Notes: generated from the letters alone by a model not told the origin. Numbered from the stretch's first letter, positions 45,574 through 55,912 are shown. The stretch: 64,000 nucleotides of DNA from a bacterium (GCA_016125385.1 WGLV01000013.1:90006-154005), one strand, 5' to 3'. Numbers and translations are program-made.

Positions 45574-47331
45574 ATGAAAGCTGGGTATCATTGGATCATG
45601 AACAGGTTGGGCTTTCCAACACGCGGGCGCGGCGCCGGCGCATCCTCCAGCATCCGCCTCACATCGCTGGCTCTCGCCGCGCTCTGCCTGGCGGCGTGCG
45701 GCGTCGTGGGCAACGTGGGCAATACGATCAAGGACGTCTTCAAGGGTAAACGCAAAACCCTGGAAACCATCCGTCTCGCCTACGTCGATTATGAAGCGGC
45801 GGTGAGAGGCGCCCTGGCCGGCAAAATGATCGGCGCCGCGTATGGCGCCGCCATTGAACTCCAACCGAACGTCTCTCCCTCCGACGTCTCGTTACCCGCG
45901 TGGGACGCGGAATCGCTGGCGGGAAGCCTGAACGCGGAAGTCATGCTGCCCGCGATCACGTTTCTGGAAGCGCTGCAGGCGAAAGGCTTCGCCATCAACG
46001 GCCCCGAAGCGGGCGATATTTTCGCGCACGCGGTCTACCCGCTTTCCGGAGCGGACGACGCAGCCCGCCGCAACATCCGCGCGGGCGTCATGCCGCCGCA
46101 ATCGGGCGAACCCCGCATGAACCCGCAAGCGGGCGACTACGATTTCATGTGCGCCGTCGACTATATCGCGCTGATCGCGCCGGGCATGCCGCAGACGGCG
46201 ATTCGCCTGTTGCAGCCCTTCTCTGAGATCATGTCATACGGCGATGGAACCTACGGCGCTTACTTTATCGCGGGGCTGTACGCATCGGCTCCGTTTCAGA
46301 CCGATCCCGCCGCCGCCGTGAATGAGGCGTATCGGTCGCTCCCTTCCGGCAGCGGTCCCGCCGAAGCGGTTGGAGCGGTTCTCCGTCATTATGAATCTTC
46401 TCCCGATGACTGGACGGGCGCGTGGCGGGCTCTCAGCGACCGTTTCGGCTCCAATCCCAAAAGCGCCTCTCTGCTCAGCGGTTCAGTGGCGCTCAGCCTG
46501 CTGTATGGCAAGAGCGATTTTGAGACGACCCTGTATCTCTCGGCCCGCTGCGGGCGCGGCGACGCCGCGTTTTGCGCGATGGCCTGCGGCGCGTTAGGCG
46601 CGATCGGCGGCTATGACCATATCCCCGAGTCGTTCCGCTCTGCCGTTCCGCTGATTCAGAACAAGCCGTTTGAATACACCAACCACACTTTCGCCTCCAT
46701 CATGGAAGCCTGCGAAACTCAAGCGGAACGCCTGGTGCAACGCCGGGGAGGTTCCACCGATCAGCTGGGCCAGCGGTATTACTACATCGTTCCGATCGAG
46801 CCTCCCTTCGCACAACAGCGCCGTGAATCGTACTCGGGCGGAGCGGCGGCGGGCGATCTGGATTCGTTGCGCGCACAGGGCATTCAGAAACGGGTTCAGG
46901 ACGAACTGACCCAGTGGGACGCGGGCTGGACGATCGAAAACTGCGGCGATGGCGTCTATGCGGGCCGCTGGGAGGATTACGAAGGGCGCTCAAACGTATT
47001 CGTCACCCAGCCGCTGAACGACGATACGCCCTGCCGGTTGCAAAAACGCGTCAGTGTTCCGGCGGGCCGGCCCGTGCTCAGCGTCGTGGCGGGCGCGTCA
47101 AACCGTGACGATCAAACCGGATGGATCTTCCGCATCCTGATCGACAATCAGATCGTGTTTGAACAGGCCGTCATTGGCGAAAGCCGTCAGGCCAAATGGC
47201 AGGATTTTAACCTTGATCTCTCCAGTTACGCGGGACGCGACGTCACCATCGGGCTGGAAAACGCCGCCAGCGTATGGGATCTCGACGCGGCGTACTGGTC
47301 GAAGGCGGTTATTCAGAACGCGACGCAATAA
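45574..47331 (+). CDS. ADP-ribosylglycohydrolase-fold lipoprotein
   Basis: 585 residues. A lipoprotein signal ends in LAAC (C42). The domain from about residue 75 begins AVRGALAGKMIGAAYGAAIE, and later CAVDYIALIAPGMPQTAI, MSYGDGTYGAYFIAGLYAS and ACGALGAIGGYDHIPESF, in the order expected for ADP-ribosylglycohydrolase (DraG/ARH) proteins. The second metal motif, normally GGDTDT, reads GRGDAAF, so the binuclear site is damaged. The last 110 residues form a beta sandwich of carbohydrate-binding type. Being exported makes a role on ADP-ribosylated proteins unlikely; a glycan role is more plausible. GGAGG precedes ATG 45574. Confidence 0.78.
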   Translation: MKAGYHWIMNRLGFPTRGRGAGASSSIRLTSLALAALCLAACGVVGNVGNTIKDVFKGKRKTLETIRLAYVDYEAAVRGALAGKMIGAAYGAAIELQPNVSPSDVSLPAWDAESLAGSLNAEVMLPAITFLEALQAKGFAINGPEAGDIFAHAVYPLSGADDAARRNIRAGVMPPQSGEPRMNPQAGDYDFMCAVDYIALIAPGMPQTAIRLLQPFSEIMSYGDGTYGAYFIAGLYASAPFQTDPAAAVNEAYRSLPSGSGPAEAVGAVLRHYESSPDDWTGAWRALSDRFGSNPKSASLLSGSVALSLLYGKSDFETTLYLSARCGRGDAAFCAMACGALGAIGGYDHIPESFRSAVPLIQNKPFEYTNHTFASIMEACETQAERLVQRRGGSTDQLGQRYYYIVPIEPPFAQQRRESYSGGAAAGDLDSLRAQGIQKRVQDELTQWDAGWTIENCGDGVYAGRWEDYEGRSNVFVTQPLNDDTPCRLQKRVSVPAGRPVLSVVAGASNRDDQTGWIFRILIDNQIVFEQAVIGESRQAKWQDFNLDLSSYAGRDVTIGLENAASVWDLDAAYWSKAVIQNATQ

Positions 47332-47393
47332 CGTGCGCCGCGCGGCTTAAGCGGATCAACGAAAATTTGATTCGTGGTGCTGAACAAAACAAA

Positions 47394-47423
47394 ACCGGGG
47401 CGGTCGTCCGCCCCGGTTTTTTT
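47394..47423 (+). terminator. Strong, probably bidirectional terminator
   Basis: ACCGGGGCGG at 47394-47403, loop TCGT, then CCGCCCCGGT at 47408-47417, followed by T through 47423. The A-rich flank on the left gives T on the minus strand, so it can end both the lipoprotein gene and the convergent secretion ATPase. Confidence 0.92.
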
Positions 47424-47457
47424 ATCTTCCATTCACTCCGCCCAGCCAGGCCGGCCG

Positions 47458-50151
47458 TTATTCAATTTCTTCACCGACCGGCAGCGTATCCGGCGTCTCC
47501 TTCGCGGTTTCGGCGAAGACGTCGTCCGTAGTGACGCGGACGACTTCTTCAATCGACGTAACGCCCGAATGAATCTTGAACACGCCCTCGGTGCGCAGCG
47601 TCTTCATGCCCGATTTCATCGACGCCTGGCGCAGTTCCATCGTGCTTCCGCCCACTTCGATCAGGTTTCGCACCGTCTTGTCGGGAATCAACAGTTCATA
47701 AATGCCGGTTCTACCGATATAGCCCGTGCCCAGGCATTCTTTACAGCCGCGCGGGCGGTAAATCGGCTTGTTTTCAAGCATGGAGCCTTCCTGCCCCAGC
47801 TGAGCGATCTCTTTCGCCGTGGCCGTCGATTTCTTTTTGCAATGCGGACACAGCTTGCGAACCAGACGTTGAGCCACGATGCCCAGCAGCGCCGAACTGA
47901 TCAGCTTCACGTCGACGCCGATGTCGATCAGGCGCGAGATCGCCGTCGAGGTATCGATGGTGTGCAGAGTTGAAAAAACCAGGTGACCGGTCAGCGCCGC
48001 ATTCACCGAGATGCCGGCGGTTTCAAGGTCGCGAATCTCGCCGACCATGATCACGTCGGGGTCCTGGCGCAGAATCGAACGCAACGCGGTGGCGAAGGTC
48101 AGCCCCGTTTTTGTGTTGTGCTGAATCTGGTTGATGCCGTCGAGTTCATACTCGATCGGGTCTTCAACGGTGACGATGTTTTTCGAGCCGTCGTTGATGT
48201 ATTGCAGCGAGGCGTAATGCAGCGTGGTCTTGCCGCTGCCGGTCGGGCCGGTGGCGAGAATCAGGCCGTGCGGCGCGACGATGGCGCGGCGGTATTTTTC
48301 GAGCGGTTCATCGCGCATCCCCAGAGAGTCGATCGCCACGCTGGCCAGTTTCTGATCGAGCAGACGCATAACCACCTTTTCGCCCATGCGCGTCGGAATC
48401 GTCGAAACGCGCACGTTGATTTCTTCTTTCAGAATCATGCGGCGAAAGTGGCCGTCCTGCGGCAGGCGGCGCTCGGCGATATTGAGGTTGCTCAGAATCT
48501 TGATGCAGCTGCTGAACAGTTGAACCAGCGCGCCATCCAGCGGGATCGATTCAGTGATGACGCCGTCGACGCGGTACCGCACGAGGATGCGTCCTTCTTC
48601 CGGTTCGACGTGGATGTCGCTGGCGCGAATCTTCCGCGCGTGAACCATGATCAGGTTCAGCAGGTTGATCATTTCCTCGCGCTGCGCTTCATCCTGCGAG
48701 CCGCCCGACAGCCGCCGCGAAACCGCGATCATTTGAGAGCGTTGTTGAATGATCTCGGGCAGGGTGAAGGGCGGTTTGATCACCGCCTCGCAATAGGGGC
48801 ATTTTTCGAATTCATAATTCTCGAAAATATCCGGATTGTTGACGCTGCGGTTGCACTTGGGGCATCGCTTGGTGGGTTCTTCACGGTACCAGCGGTCGAT
48901 GTAGTAAGCGACCAACCCGACGACACCGGTAAAGTTGACGATCTTTCGCCAGTTGTAATACACCACGCGCCGGTTGGGCAGGTCTTTAAGCACCAGCTTC
49001 ATCGGGATGTACCACAGCACGATCAGCGCGGCGATCAGAATCAGCAGGTTCTGGCCCCAATGCCACAGGCTCCCCATCGCCTTCCCGGGCGAAGAGAAAA
49101 AGTCCTGCAGCGCTTTCGACGTGTTCTTCCAGCCGCCGTTCATCCAGTCACGCGTACGTTGCAGCATCGACTTGGGCGGCTCCGGCGTCGGCGTGGGCTG
49201 CGGCGCGGGGCGGGTGATGCGCGGCGCTTCAGGCTGCTGGGTGAGCCGGTCGATGCGCTCCAGCATCTGGGCGCGCTCCTGCATTTCGCGGTTGTTCAGC
49301 CCGTTGATGTTGACTTTATCGAGCAGTTCGCGCGCTTTCTGATAATTCTTATCGTCCAGCTCCATCCGCCCCAGGTAAAACAGCGCCTTGGGGTTATCGG
49401 GAGAGCGCTGCAACGCCTCGCTGAAGGCGGCCCGCGCCTGCGCCGATGGCATGTACGAATTGTTTTTGTAAGCCTGCTCGCCTGATAGCAGGTACAGATC
49501 GAGAATCTTGCGATCGAGATTTTTTGAAAGCGGATGATTGGGGTAATGTTCAAGAACCACCCGGTAATGTTCAATCGCCGGCTCGAGTTCGCCGTTGGTC
49601 TCAAGGCGCTTGGCTTCGTCGTAATACGCCTGCGCCACCTGGGCGTCGAGCGTTTTCTTTTTCGCCTGAAGCAGATCGAGCAAGACCGGGTTAGAGAGAA
49701 TCGTCTTGATTTTTTCAATACGGGCGATGTCGTCGAGCCCGTTGGTGAGTGGATCGCGCCGCCCCACCGTGGAGAGAAAATCGCGGATGGCTTCTTCCTG
49801 CTGCTTGAGAATCTCGTTTTTCTTCGCCGCCGCGTCCGGCATCTTCAGGGCGTCGGCGTATAGTGAAACCGCTTCGTAAAAGTCGCCCTGATTGCGTTCG
49901 GTTTGGGCGCGCAACAGCGTGTTTTCAAGCTTCGAGCTTTCTTCAATGCGGGCGATGTCGCTTCGTTTGAAGGTCATCACGCCGCTGGCGGTCTCCACCT
50001 GAACCTCGCCCCCGCCCGAGTCGACCACCGTTCCAACGAATTTCGTCCCGTTATTCAGATAGACCACGTCGCCGCGCACGCCGGACGCGAGACCCAGGAC
50101 AGCGACAATCAATAATCCGGCGAAATAAACAGATTGAAAACGAAACTTCAC
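47458..50151 (-). CDS. GspE/PilB-type ATPase fused to signal peptide, small beta domain and TPR region
   Basis: 897 residues from GTG 50151 (GAGGAG six bases upstream). Order: signal-peptide-like start (AGLLIVAVLGLASGVRG, about 11-28); a small beta domain (VVYLNNGTKFVGTVV to TFKRSDIARIE); TPR repeats to about 300; a Pro-rich linker; a membrane helix (NLLILIAALIVLWYIPM, about 369-385) and a weaker hydrophobic stretch; a zinc ribbon (CPKC, CPYC, about 428-452); the secretion ATPase with Walker A GPTGSGKTT (about 635), Asp box and Walker B VIMVGEIRD; and a C-terminal CPHC and GCKECLGTGYIGRTG zinc region. Known GspE/PilB ATPases are cytoplasmic with no signal peptide. It likely powers type IV pilus or type II secretion assembly. 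Confidence 0.85.
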   Translation of the reverse strand: MKFRFQSVYFAGLLIVAVLGLASGVRGDVVYLNNGTKFVGTVVDSGGGEVQVETASGVMTFKRSDIARIEESSKLENTLLRAQTERNQGDFYEAVSLYADALKMPDAAAKKNEILKQQEEAIRDFLSTVGRRDPLTNGLDDIARIEKIKTILSNPVLLDLLQAKKKTLDAQVAQAYYDEAKRLETNGELEPAIEHYRVVLEHYPNHPLSKNLDRKILDLYLLSGEQAYKNNSYMPSAQARAAFSEALQRSPDNPKALFYLGRMELDDKNYQKARELLDKVNINGLNNREMQERAQMLERIDRLTQQPEAPRITRPAPQPTPTPEPPKSMLQRTRDWMNGGWKNTSKALQDFFSSPGKAMGSLWHWGQNLLILIAALIVLWYIPMKLVLKDLPNRRVVYYNWRKIVNFTGVVGLVAYYIDRWYREEPTKRCPKCNRSVNNPDIFENYEFEKCPYCEAVIKPPFTLPEIIQQRSQMIAVSRRLSGGSQDEAQREEMINLLNLIMVHARKIRASDIHVEPEEGRILVRYRVDGVITESIPLDGALVQLFSSCIKILSNLNIAERRLPQDGHFRRMILKEEINVRVSTIPTRMGEKVVMRLLDQKLASVAIDSLGMRDEPLEKYRRAIVAPHGLILATGPTGSGKTTLHYASLQYINDGSKNIVTVEDPIEYELDGINQIQHNTKTGLTFATALRSILRQDPDVIMVGEIRDLETAGISVNAALTGHLVFSTLHTIDTSTAISRLIDIGVDVKLISSALLGIVAQRLVRKLCPHCKKKSTATAKEIAQLGQEGSMLENKPIYRPRGCKECLGTGYIGRTGIYELLIPDKTVRNLIEVGGSTMELRQASMKSGMKTLRTEGVFKIHSGVTSIEEVVRVTTDDVFAETAKETPDTLPVGEEIE

Positions 50152-50388
50152 GCCGTTCTCCTCAGTGAAAACGCCTTGCGACCGCCTTTGCGGATCGGCA
50201 AGAAGGATATGAGCAAGCCGCCCTTCCGATTCAGGAGGATTTACAGTAGCAGTAAAAAACCGGCCGTCCAGCACGTTCAATATCGGCCGTCTACCCCGCG
50301 TTCGCAGCGAACTCCGGGGCAACCGTCTAAAATCGCAAAATAAGCGTGACTTCCACCGCGTTTAAACCGTGCGATGCCCTGGCGGCGA

Positions 50389-50394
50389 ATTATA
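50389..50394 (-). promoter_or_regulatory. Candidate -10 box for the secretion ATPase gene
   Basis: On the minus strand a perfect TATAAT occurs 23 bases after the stop of the FGE gene and about 240 bases before GTG 50151. No clear -35 box is seen, so this is tentative, but it suggests the ATPase can be read independently. Confidence 0.35.
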
Positions 50395-50416
50395 TAATAC
50401 AACGATTCATATCGCG

Positions 50417-51661
50417 TTATGGTTCGAGCGGTTGCGCGTTTCGCGCCAGTCTCATCCCGAACGACCGGCTGCGTTCGCCGCCGGGCCGCGCCAGCCTCAT
50501 CGAACAGCGAGCGTAATACTGGTTGAAGTTCCATGACCCGCCGCGCAACACGCGGTAATGAGTCTTGGACTCGCTGATTTTATAGGATGAGCCGGGGTAC
50601 GCCGTAAAAAAGCTCGACGTCCATTCAAACACGTTTCCCGCCATGTCTTCCACGCCGAACGGGCTCGCTCCAAACGGATAGCTCCCGACCGGCGCGGTAT
50701 TCTCGCGCTTCGCTTCCCACGTGTTGGCGCGGTTTACGTCAAACTTGTCGCCCCACGGATAGGTGCGCAGGCGATCGCTTTTGGCCGCGTACTCCCACTC
50801 TTCCTCGGTGGGCAACCGGCCGCCTTTCCACTGACAATACGCCTCGGCGTCTTCAAACGAGATAAACGAAACGGGGTGTTTCTCCAACCCGATGGGAATC
50901 TCCCCATCGATCCAGTTCAAGGGAGGGCGATGGCCCTCGGCTTTGACAAAATCCATATATTCCTGATTGGTGACTTCATACTTGCCGAGGTAAAACGCTT
51001 CGAGATCGACGGTATGAACCGGCTGTTCGACGACGTCGCCATCGTTAGAGCCGATAACGCACTGCCCGGCGGGAATGTAAATCATACCGGGGTATTTATT
51101 CAAAACCTCTTTCGGGATCGCCTGCTTTTCGGCCGCCGGTTCGGCGGGAGTTTGCGCCGCGTCGAATACTCCGGGATCGATATCGAGCGCTTCCGCGATC
51201 AGGTTTTCACCCCAATCGCCCAAAAGGGCTTCCTGAGACAACGTGGGCGGGTTGCGATACGCCGTTCTGATAATCAACCCTTTGTTGACATCGACCAGCC
51301 GCAACGTGAGTTCGATCAGCCCCTGTTTACGATGAAGATGCCCGGCCAGCACCTGATCGGCGCCCAGCAGGCGGCCCATGCGGACGAAACACGGTAATTC
51401 ATAACAGGGATAACTGAACTTCTTCGCCTTAAAAACGGCCAGCATTGAGTTTTTGGTGATGATGCGGAATGCGCCGGTGCGCTCGACCTCCGTGCGGATG
51501 AATTCGCTGAAAGCCTGGGCTTCGGCGACCGAAGCCTCATCGCCCAGCGTTCTCAGATCGGTAATCACCAGCAACGGCGGCGGCGTGGTTGACTGCGCCC
51601 AAACCGGCACGATGAGAAACAGGCATAGAAACAGGATGGAAATGATTCGTTGTATCTTCAT
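50417..51661 (-). CDS. FGE-sulfatase-domain protein with N-terminal TolB/FlgO-like region, secreted
   Basis: 414 residues. A signal peptide (IISILFLCLFLIVPVWAQ) is followed by a region of about 140 residues (FSEFIRTEVERTGAFRIIT, LLGADQVLAGHL) that looks like the amphipathic TolB/FlgO-like module. From about 190 comes the formylglycine-generating-enzyme fold (YIPAGQCVIGSNDGD, GKYEVTNQEYMDF, GGRLPTEEEWEYAA, GGSWNFNQYYARCSMRL). Real FGE oxidises a sulfatase Cys using two conserved cysteines; the expected pair is not obvious here, so it is probably a binding or structural relative. It lies between the TPR gene and the secretion ATPase. Confidence 0.8.
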   Translation of the reverse strand: MKIQRIISILFLCLFLIVPVWAQSTTPPPLLVITDLRTLGDEASVAEAQAFSEFIRTEVERTGAFRIITKNSMLAVFKAKKFSYPCYELPCFVRMGRLLGADQVLAGHLHRKQGLIELTLRLVDVNKGLIIRTAYRNPPTLSQEALLGDWGENLIAEALDIDPGVFDAAQTPAEPAAEKQAIPKEVLNKYPGMIYIPAGQCVIGSNDGDVVEQPVHTVDLEAFYLGKYEVTNQEYMDFVKAEGHRPPLNWIDGEIPIGLEKHPVSFISFEDAEAYCQWKGGRLPTEEEWEYAAKSDRLRTYPWGDKFDVNRANTWEAKRENTAPVGSYPFGASPFGVEDMAGNVFEWTSSFFTAYPGSSYKISESKTHYRVLRGGSWNFNQYYARCSMRLARPGGERSRSFGMRLARNAQPLEP

Positions 51662-51807
51662 GAGAGATGGCTTTGGCCCCGATGTTAAAGCCCATACTCG
51701 CGTCTCCGCGCTTTGCCCGGCTCGCGGAACAGCCGCCCCGCGCCCCTGTCGGCGTTGGAAATCCCATTCCGCTCGTCCCTGAATTGTTTAAGCGGCTTCA
51801 AACCGCG

Positions 51808-52602
51808 TCAGCGATAAAAACGCCCGTTCGCCGATTCAACCAACTCATTCAGATGCGTACGCGCGCCGGTGTGATTCGGGTTGATTTCAAGCGCCCGCTC
51901 ATACTCGAGCCGGGCCTGTTCATAATTTCGCGCATGGTGATGGATACGAGCCAGCACGTAGTATATTTCAGCGCTGTTTGGATTCAGTTCTTCCGCCTTG
52001 GTCAGTTCAACGATGGCGTCTTCTTCATAGCAGTGGTTGAAATACTGAAACGCGATGCGGGTATAAACGTCGCTCATCTGTTTGACGACATCCTGAGCGA
52101 GTTGATCTTCGGGGTCCATCTCCAGCACACGCTGAAACGACGCCAGCGCCTGGCGGTAGTTCTGGCTGGCGATCTGTTGATTGGCTTTTTCGAGATTCTG
52201 GTTCCAGACTTCCTGCTTGCGCTGATGAAAGATCGCGTCGCGTTCCTGCTGGGCGCCCTGGTGGTTCGGGTTACGGCGCAGGGTTTCCATAAAGTCGAGC
52301 AGCGCCAGCTGATCGTCGCCCTTGGATAGATAGTATTCGCCTCGGCGATAATAAAATTCTTCTTCCGGTTCGTTTTGGATCGACTTGATCTCGCTTTTGT
52401 CGAGAACCAGGTATTCGCCTTTGATCGATTCGATCACGATCACTTTGGCGGAATTTTCAAGAATCCGCCCTTCGATCTGGCTTTTTTCTTTGACGACGAC
52501 GTCCGCATGCGCCACCGGCGCGGCGGCGAGCATCAAAACGCCGGTCAAGGCGAAAATTCCCATGAACGTTACATTTACATTACGGTTGGTCCTGTTCATC
52601 AT
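51808..52602 (-). CDS. Secreted TPR protein with N-terminal small beta domain
   Basis: About 264 residues. A signal peptide (MGIFALTGVLMLAAAPVAHA) precedes a beta domain (VVVKEKSQIEGRILEN to LVLDKSEIKSIQ) similar to the one in the ATPase protein at 47458. Four or more TPRs follow (YYRRGEYYLSKGDDQLALLD, YYVLARIHHHARNYEQARLE). It probably forms a periplasmic scaffold. AAGGGG nine bases upstream supports ATG 52602, with 52599 and 52611 as alternatives. A promoter is predicted about 64 bases upstream. Confidence 0.75.
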   Translation of the reverse strand: MMNRTNRNVNVTFMGIFALTGVLMLAAAPVAHADVVVKEKSQIEGRILENSAKVIVIESIKGEYLVLDKSEIKSIQNEPEEEFYYRRGEYYLSKGDDQLALLDFMETLRRNPNHQGAQQERDAIFHQRKQEVWNQNLEKANQQIASQNYRQALASFQRVLEMDPEDQLAQDVVKQMSDVYTRIAFQYFNHCYEEDAIVELTKAEELNPNSAEIYYVLARIHHHARNYEQARLEYERALEINPNHTGARTHLNELVESANGRFYR

Positions 52603-52665
52603 GGCGGCCATCCCCTTCGTCCTAAGTAGCCAGAAATCAAGAAAATGCAAGATGCCGTACTTTAT

Positions 52666-52695
52666 AGTATACCGCGAAGGTCAACCCGTCGTCAA
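52666..52695 (-). promoter_or_regulatory. Candidate sigma-70 promoter for the TPR gene
   Basis: On the minus strand TTGACG (complement of 52690-52695), 18 bases, then TATACT (complement of 52666-52671). The start codon is about 63 bases downstream. Confidence 0.6.
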
Positions 52696-52910
52696 AGTTT
52701 TCTTTCACTCCGGAGTCAACGCGGCGAATCACAGGAACAACGCAGCACAAGTCTACAAAACTAAACGGTATCATAACCGGGTTGATTCGTCCGGTGAAAA
52801 TTGACCGGCGATTCTGATAATTTTCAAAAGGATTCAACCGATACATCCCTCGCGTATGTAAAACCGAATCAAAGCCCATCATCTGACTTTAAACCTGACT
52901 CAGGATTCGA

Positions 52911-52939
52911 TTGACCTTTTCAAGCGCATGCCTTACCAT
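52911..52939 (+). promoter_or_regulatory. Candidate sigma-70 promoter for the oxidoreductase
   Basis: TTGACC at 52911-52916, 17 bases, then TACCAT at 52934-52939. ATG 53019 is 80 bases downstream. The -10 box is imperfect (4 of 6). Confidence 0.45.
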
Positions 52940-53018
52940 GAGGATTGGCTTTGTTCGCAGTCATCCTCATGAGTCGCCGTCTGGGGAACAACATTCATAC
53001 CGAATGGGAGTAACTGAT

Positions 53019-54347
<1,329 letters not shown>

Positions 54348-54663
54348 GCCAGCCGAACACGATCTTCTCAGGGCCCGGGGAAAATTCCCCGGGCCTTTCT
54401 GCTTTTCAGCAGGCGTTTTTTTTGTTACAGTTCTGCAAATCGATCGCCTGCTTACACGAGACGATTCGCCGATATCGATTGATATGCACTGAAATCCCCG
54501 TCACGGATCAACGGATTCGCCGCGAAAAACGAAGAAACAACGCCATGACGCGAGCTTGACAGCTCCTCATCGATCGGGAAAACCAGCCGGTTCATCGGTT
54601 TATCAAAATCCATGAAAGAAAATTCCGGTGATCGCCGTATAGTTCAGTAACGGGCACGAAGGT
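54348..54663 (+). other. Intergenic region with terminator
   Basis: 316 bases. The terminator at 54372-54405 occupies the first third. The rest (54410-54663) is AT-richer and shows no convincing gene; it probably holds the promoter for the DUF3137-like and lemA pair, but no hexamers stand out. Confidence 0.5.
54372..54405 (+). terminator. Intrinsic terminator after the oxidoreductase
   Basis: GGCCCGGGG at 54372-54380, AAAATT, then CCCCGGGCC at 54387-54395, followed by TTTCTGCTTTT. Nine base pairs plus A-T pairs in the loop. Confidence 0.88.
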
Positions 54664-55341
54664 ATGGAACCACAAGCGATATTTCCGATATTGATCGTTC
54701 TGCTCGTCGCCGTGATCGGGATCTTTGCATACCTGCAGGCGATGAAGCGTAGAAAAGAGCTCCGCGAGTGGGCCGAATCGCGCGGCTACCGGTTTACGCC
54801 TGACGCCGACAGGTCGTTCGACTCGCAGTTCTCTGAGTTTCACGCGTTTCGCCGCGGGCACAGCCGCAGGGCGTACAACATCATCTGGGGCGAAGAAGAT
54901 CATTGCTGGTTGTGCGTGTTCGATTATCAGTTCACCGTCGGCAGCGGAAAAAACCAGCACACGCATTATTTCACCGGCGTGATGTACGATCCCAAACTGC
55001 CGCTGAAGCCATTGCACATCCGGCCGGAGAATTTTTTCGACAAGTTGACCGAATTCGCCGGTTTTGATGACATCGACTTCGAGTCGATCGAGTTCAGCAA
55101 AGAGTTTTACGTCACCTCGCCCGATAAAAAATGGGCGTATGACGTGCTGCATCAGGGCGCCATTGAGTTTTTGATGAATTCGCCCCGTTACACCATCGAC
55201 ATGCAGCCGCGCCGGATCCTCGTCATGAACGACCGGACATGGAGCATCGCTGAAATTGAAACGGGGCTGGCATTGGTGGAAGGCTTAGTCAAACTCTTTC
55301 CAGCCTACTTGATTGAAGAATTGAAAGGAGCGGCCGTCTAA
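54664..55341 (+). CDS. DUF3137-like membrane-anchored protein
   Basis: 225 residues. One N-terminal helix (IFPILIVLLVAVIGIFAYL) anchors a soluble domain (LREWAESRGYRFTPDADRSF, HYFTGVMYDP, RYTIDMQPRRILVM). The pattern and the position directly before lemA match the DUF3137-type gene often found beside lemA. Function unknown, possibly an envelope stress or lipid role with LemA. The gap to lemA is one base, so they are co-expressed. Confidence 0.7.
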   Translation: MEPQAIFPILIVLLVAVIGIFAYLQAMKRRKELREWAESRGYRFTPDADRSFDSQFSEFHAFRRGHSRRAYNIIWGEEDHCWLCVFDYQFTVGSGKNQHTHYFTGVMYDPKLPLKPLHIRPENFFDKLTEFAGFDDIDFESIEFSKEFYVTSPDKKWAYDVLHQGAIEFLMNSPRYTIDMQPRRILVMNDRTWSIAEIETGLALVEGLVKLFPAYLIEELKGAAV

Positions 55342-55342
55342 A

Positions 55343-55912
55343 ATGGAACTGTTGATCATCCCCCTGCTTGTCCCGCTGGCGATCATTCTGGTGGTGGGTT
55401 TGTGGATCGCCTTCATGTACAACAACCTGGTGCGGGCGCGCAACAACGTCGATGAGTCATGGTCCGACATCGACACCGAGCTCAAGCGCCGCTACAACCT
55501 GATCCCCAACCTGGTCGAGACGGTCAAAGGCTACGCCTCGCACGAAAAAGAGACGCTGGACAACGTGATTCAGGCGCGCAACAAGGCGATGGCCAATAAC
55601 GGGACGCCCGCCGAACAGGCGCAGGACGAGAATGTGCTGGTCGGCGGCCTGCGGCAGTTGTTCGCTCTGGCGGAAAGCTATCCCGACCTGAAGGCCAACC
55701 AGAATTTTCTGGAGTTGCAGCAGGAGCTCTCCAACACTGAAGACCGCATCCAGCGCTCGCGCCGCTTCTACAACGGCAACGTACGCGATATGAACAACAT
55801 GGTTCAGACGTTCCCCTCCAACGTCATCGCCAATATGTTCAACTTTCAGACGCGCGAGTATTTCGAACTGGAAGACGAAGCCATGCGCGAGGTTCCCAAA
55901 GTAGCGTTTTAA
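55343..55912 (+). CDS. lemA: LemA family protein
   Basis: 189 residues. A single N-terminal helix (IIPLLVPLAIILVVGLWIAF) precedes VRARNNVDESWSDIDTELKR, YNLIPNLVETVKGYASHEKE, and YNGNVRDMNNMVQTFPSN, which are the LemA signatures. The helix bundle faces the periplasm or outside in known members. Its role is unknown. AGGAG upstream in the end of the DUF3137-like gene supports the start. A terminator follows. Confidence 0.93.
   Translation: MELLIIPLLVPLAIILVVGLWIAFMYNNLVRARNNVDESWSDIDTELKRRYNLIPNLVETVKGYASHEKETLDNVIQARNKAMANNGTPAEQAQDENVLVGGLRQLFALAESYPDLKANQNFLELQQELSNTEDRIQRSRRFYNGNVRDMNNMVQTFPSNVIANMFNFQTREYFELEDEAMREVPKVAF

Larger units (their letters stand above)
52603..53018. other. Divergent promoter region
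   Basis: 416 bases between the TPR gene (minus) and the oxidoreductase (plus). Both promoters listed separately fall in it. Short open frames here have no ribosome site and look random. Confidence 0.6.

Noticed and set aside
47983-49485. 500-residue open frame on the plus strand
   Set aside because: It is antisense to the secretion ATPase, whose motifs are clear on the other strand.
50417-51661. True formylglycine-generating enzyme
   Set aside because: The catalytic Cys pair is not evident and no sulfatase lies nearby; only the fold is claimed.
52637-52882. 81-residue open frame in the divergent promoter region
   Set aside because: No ribosome site; it overlaps the predicted promoters and has random composition.
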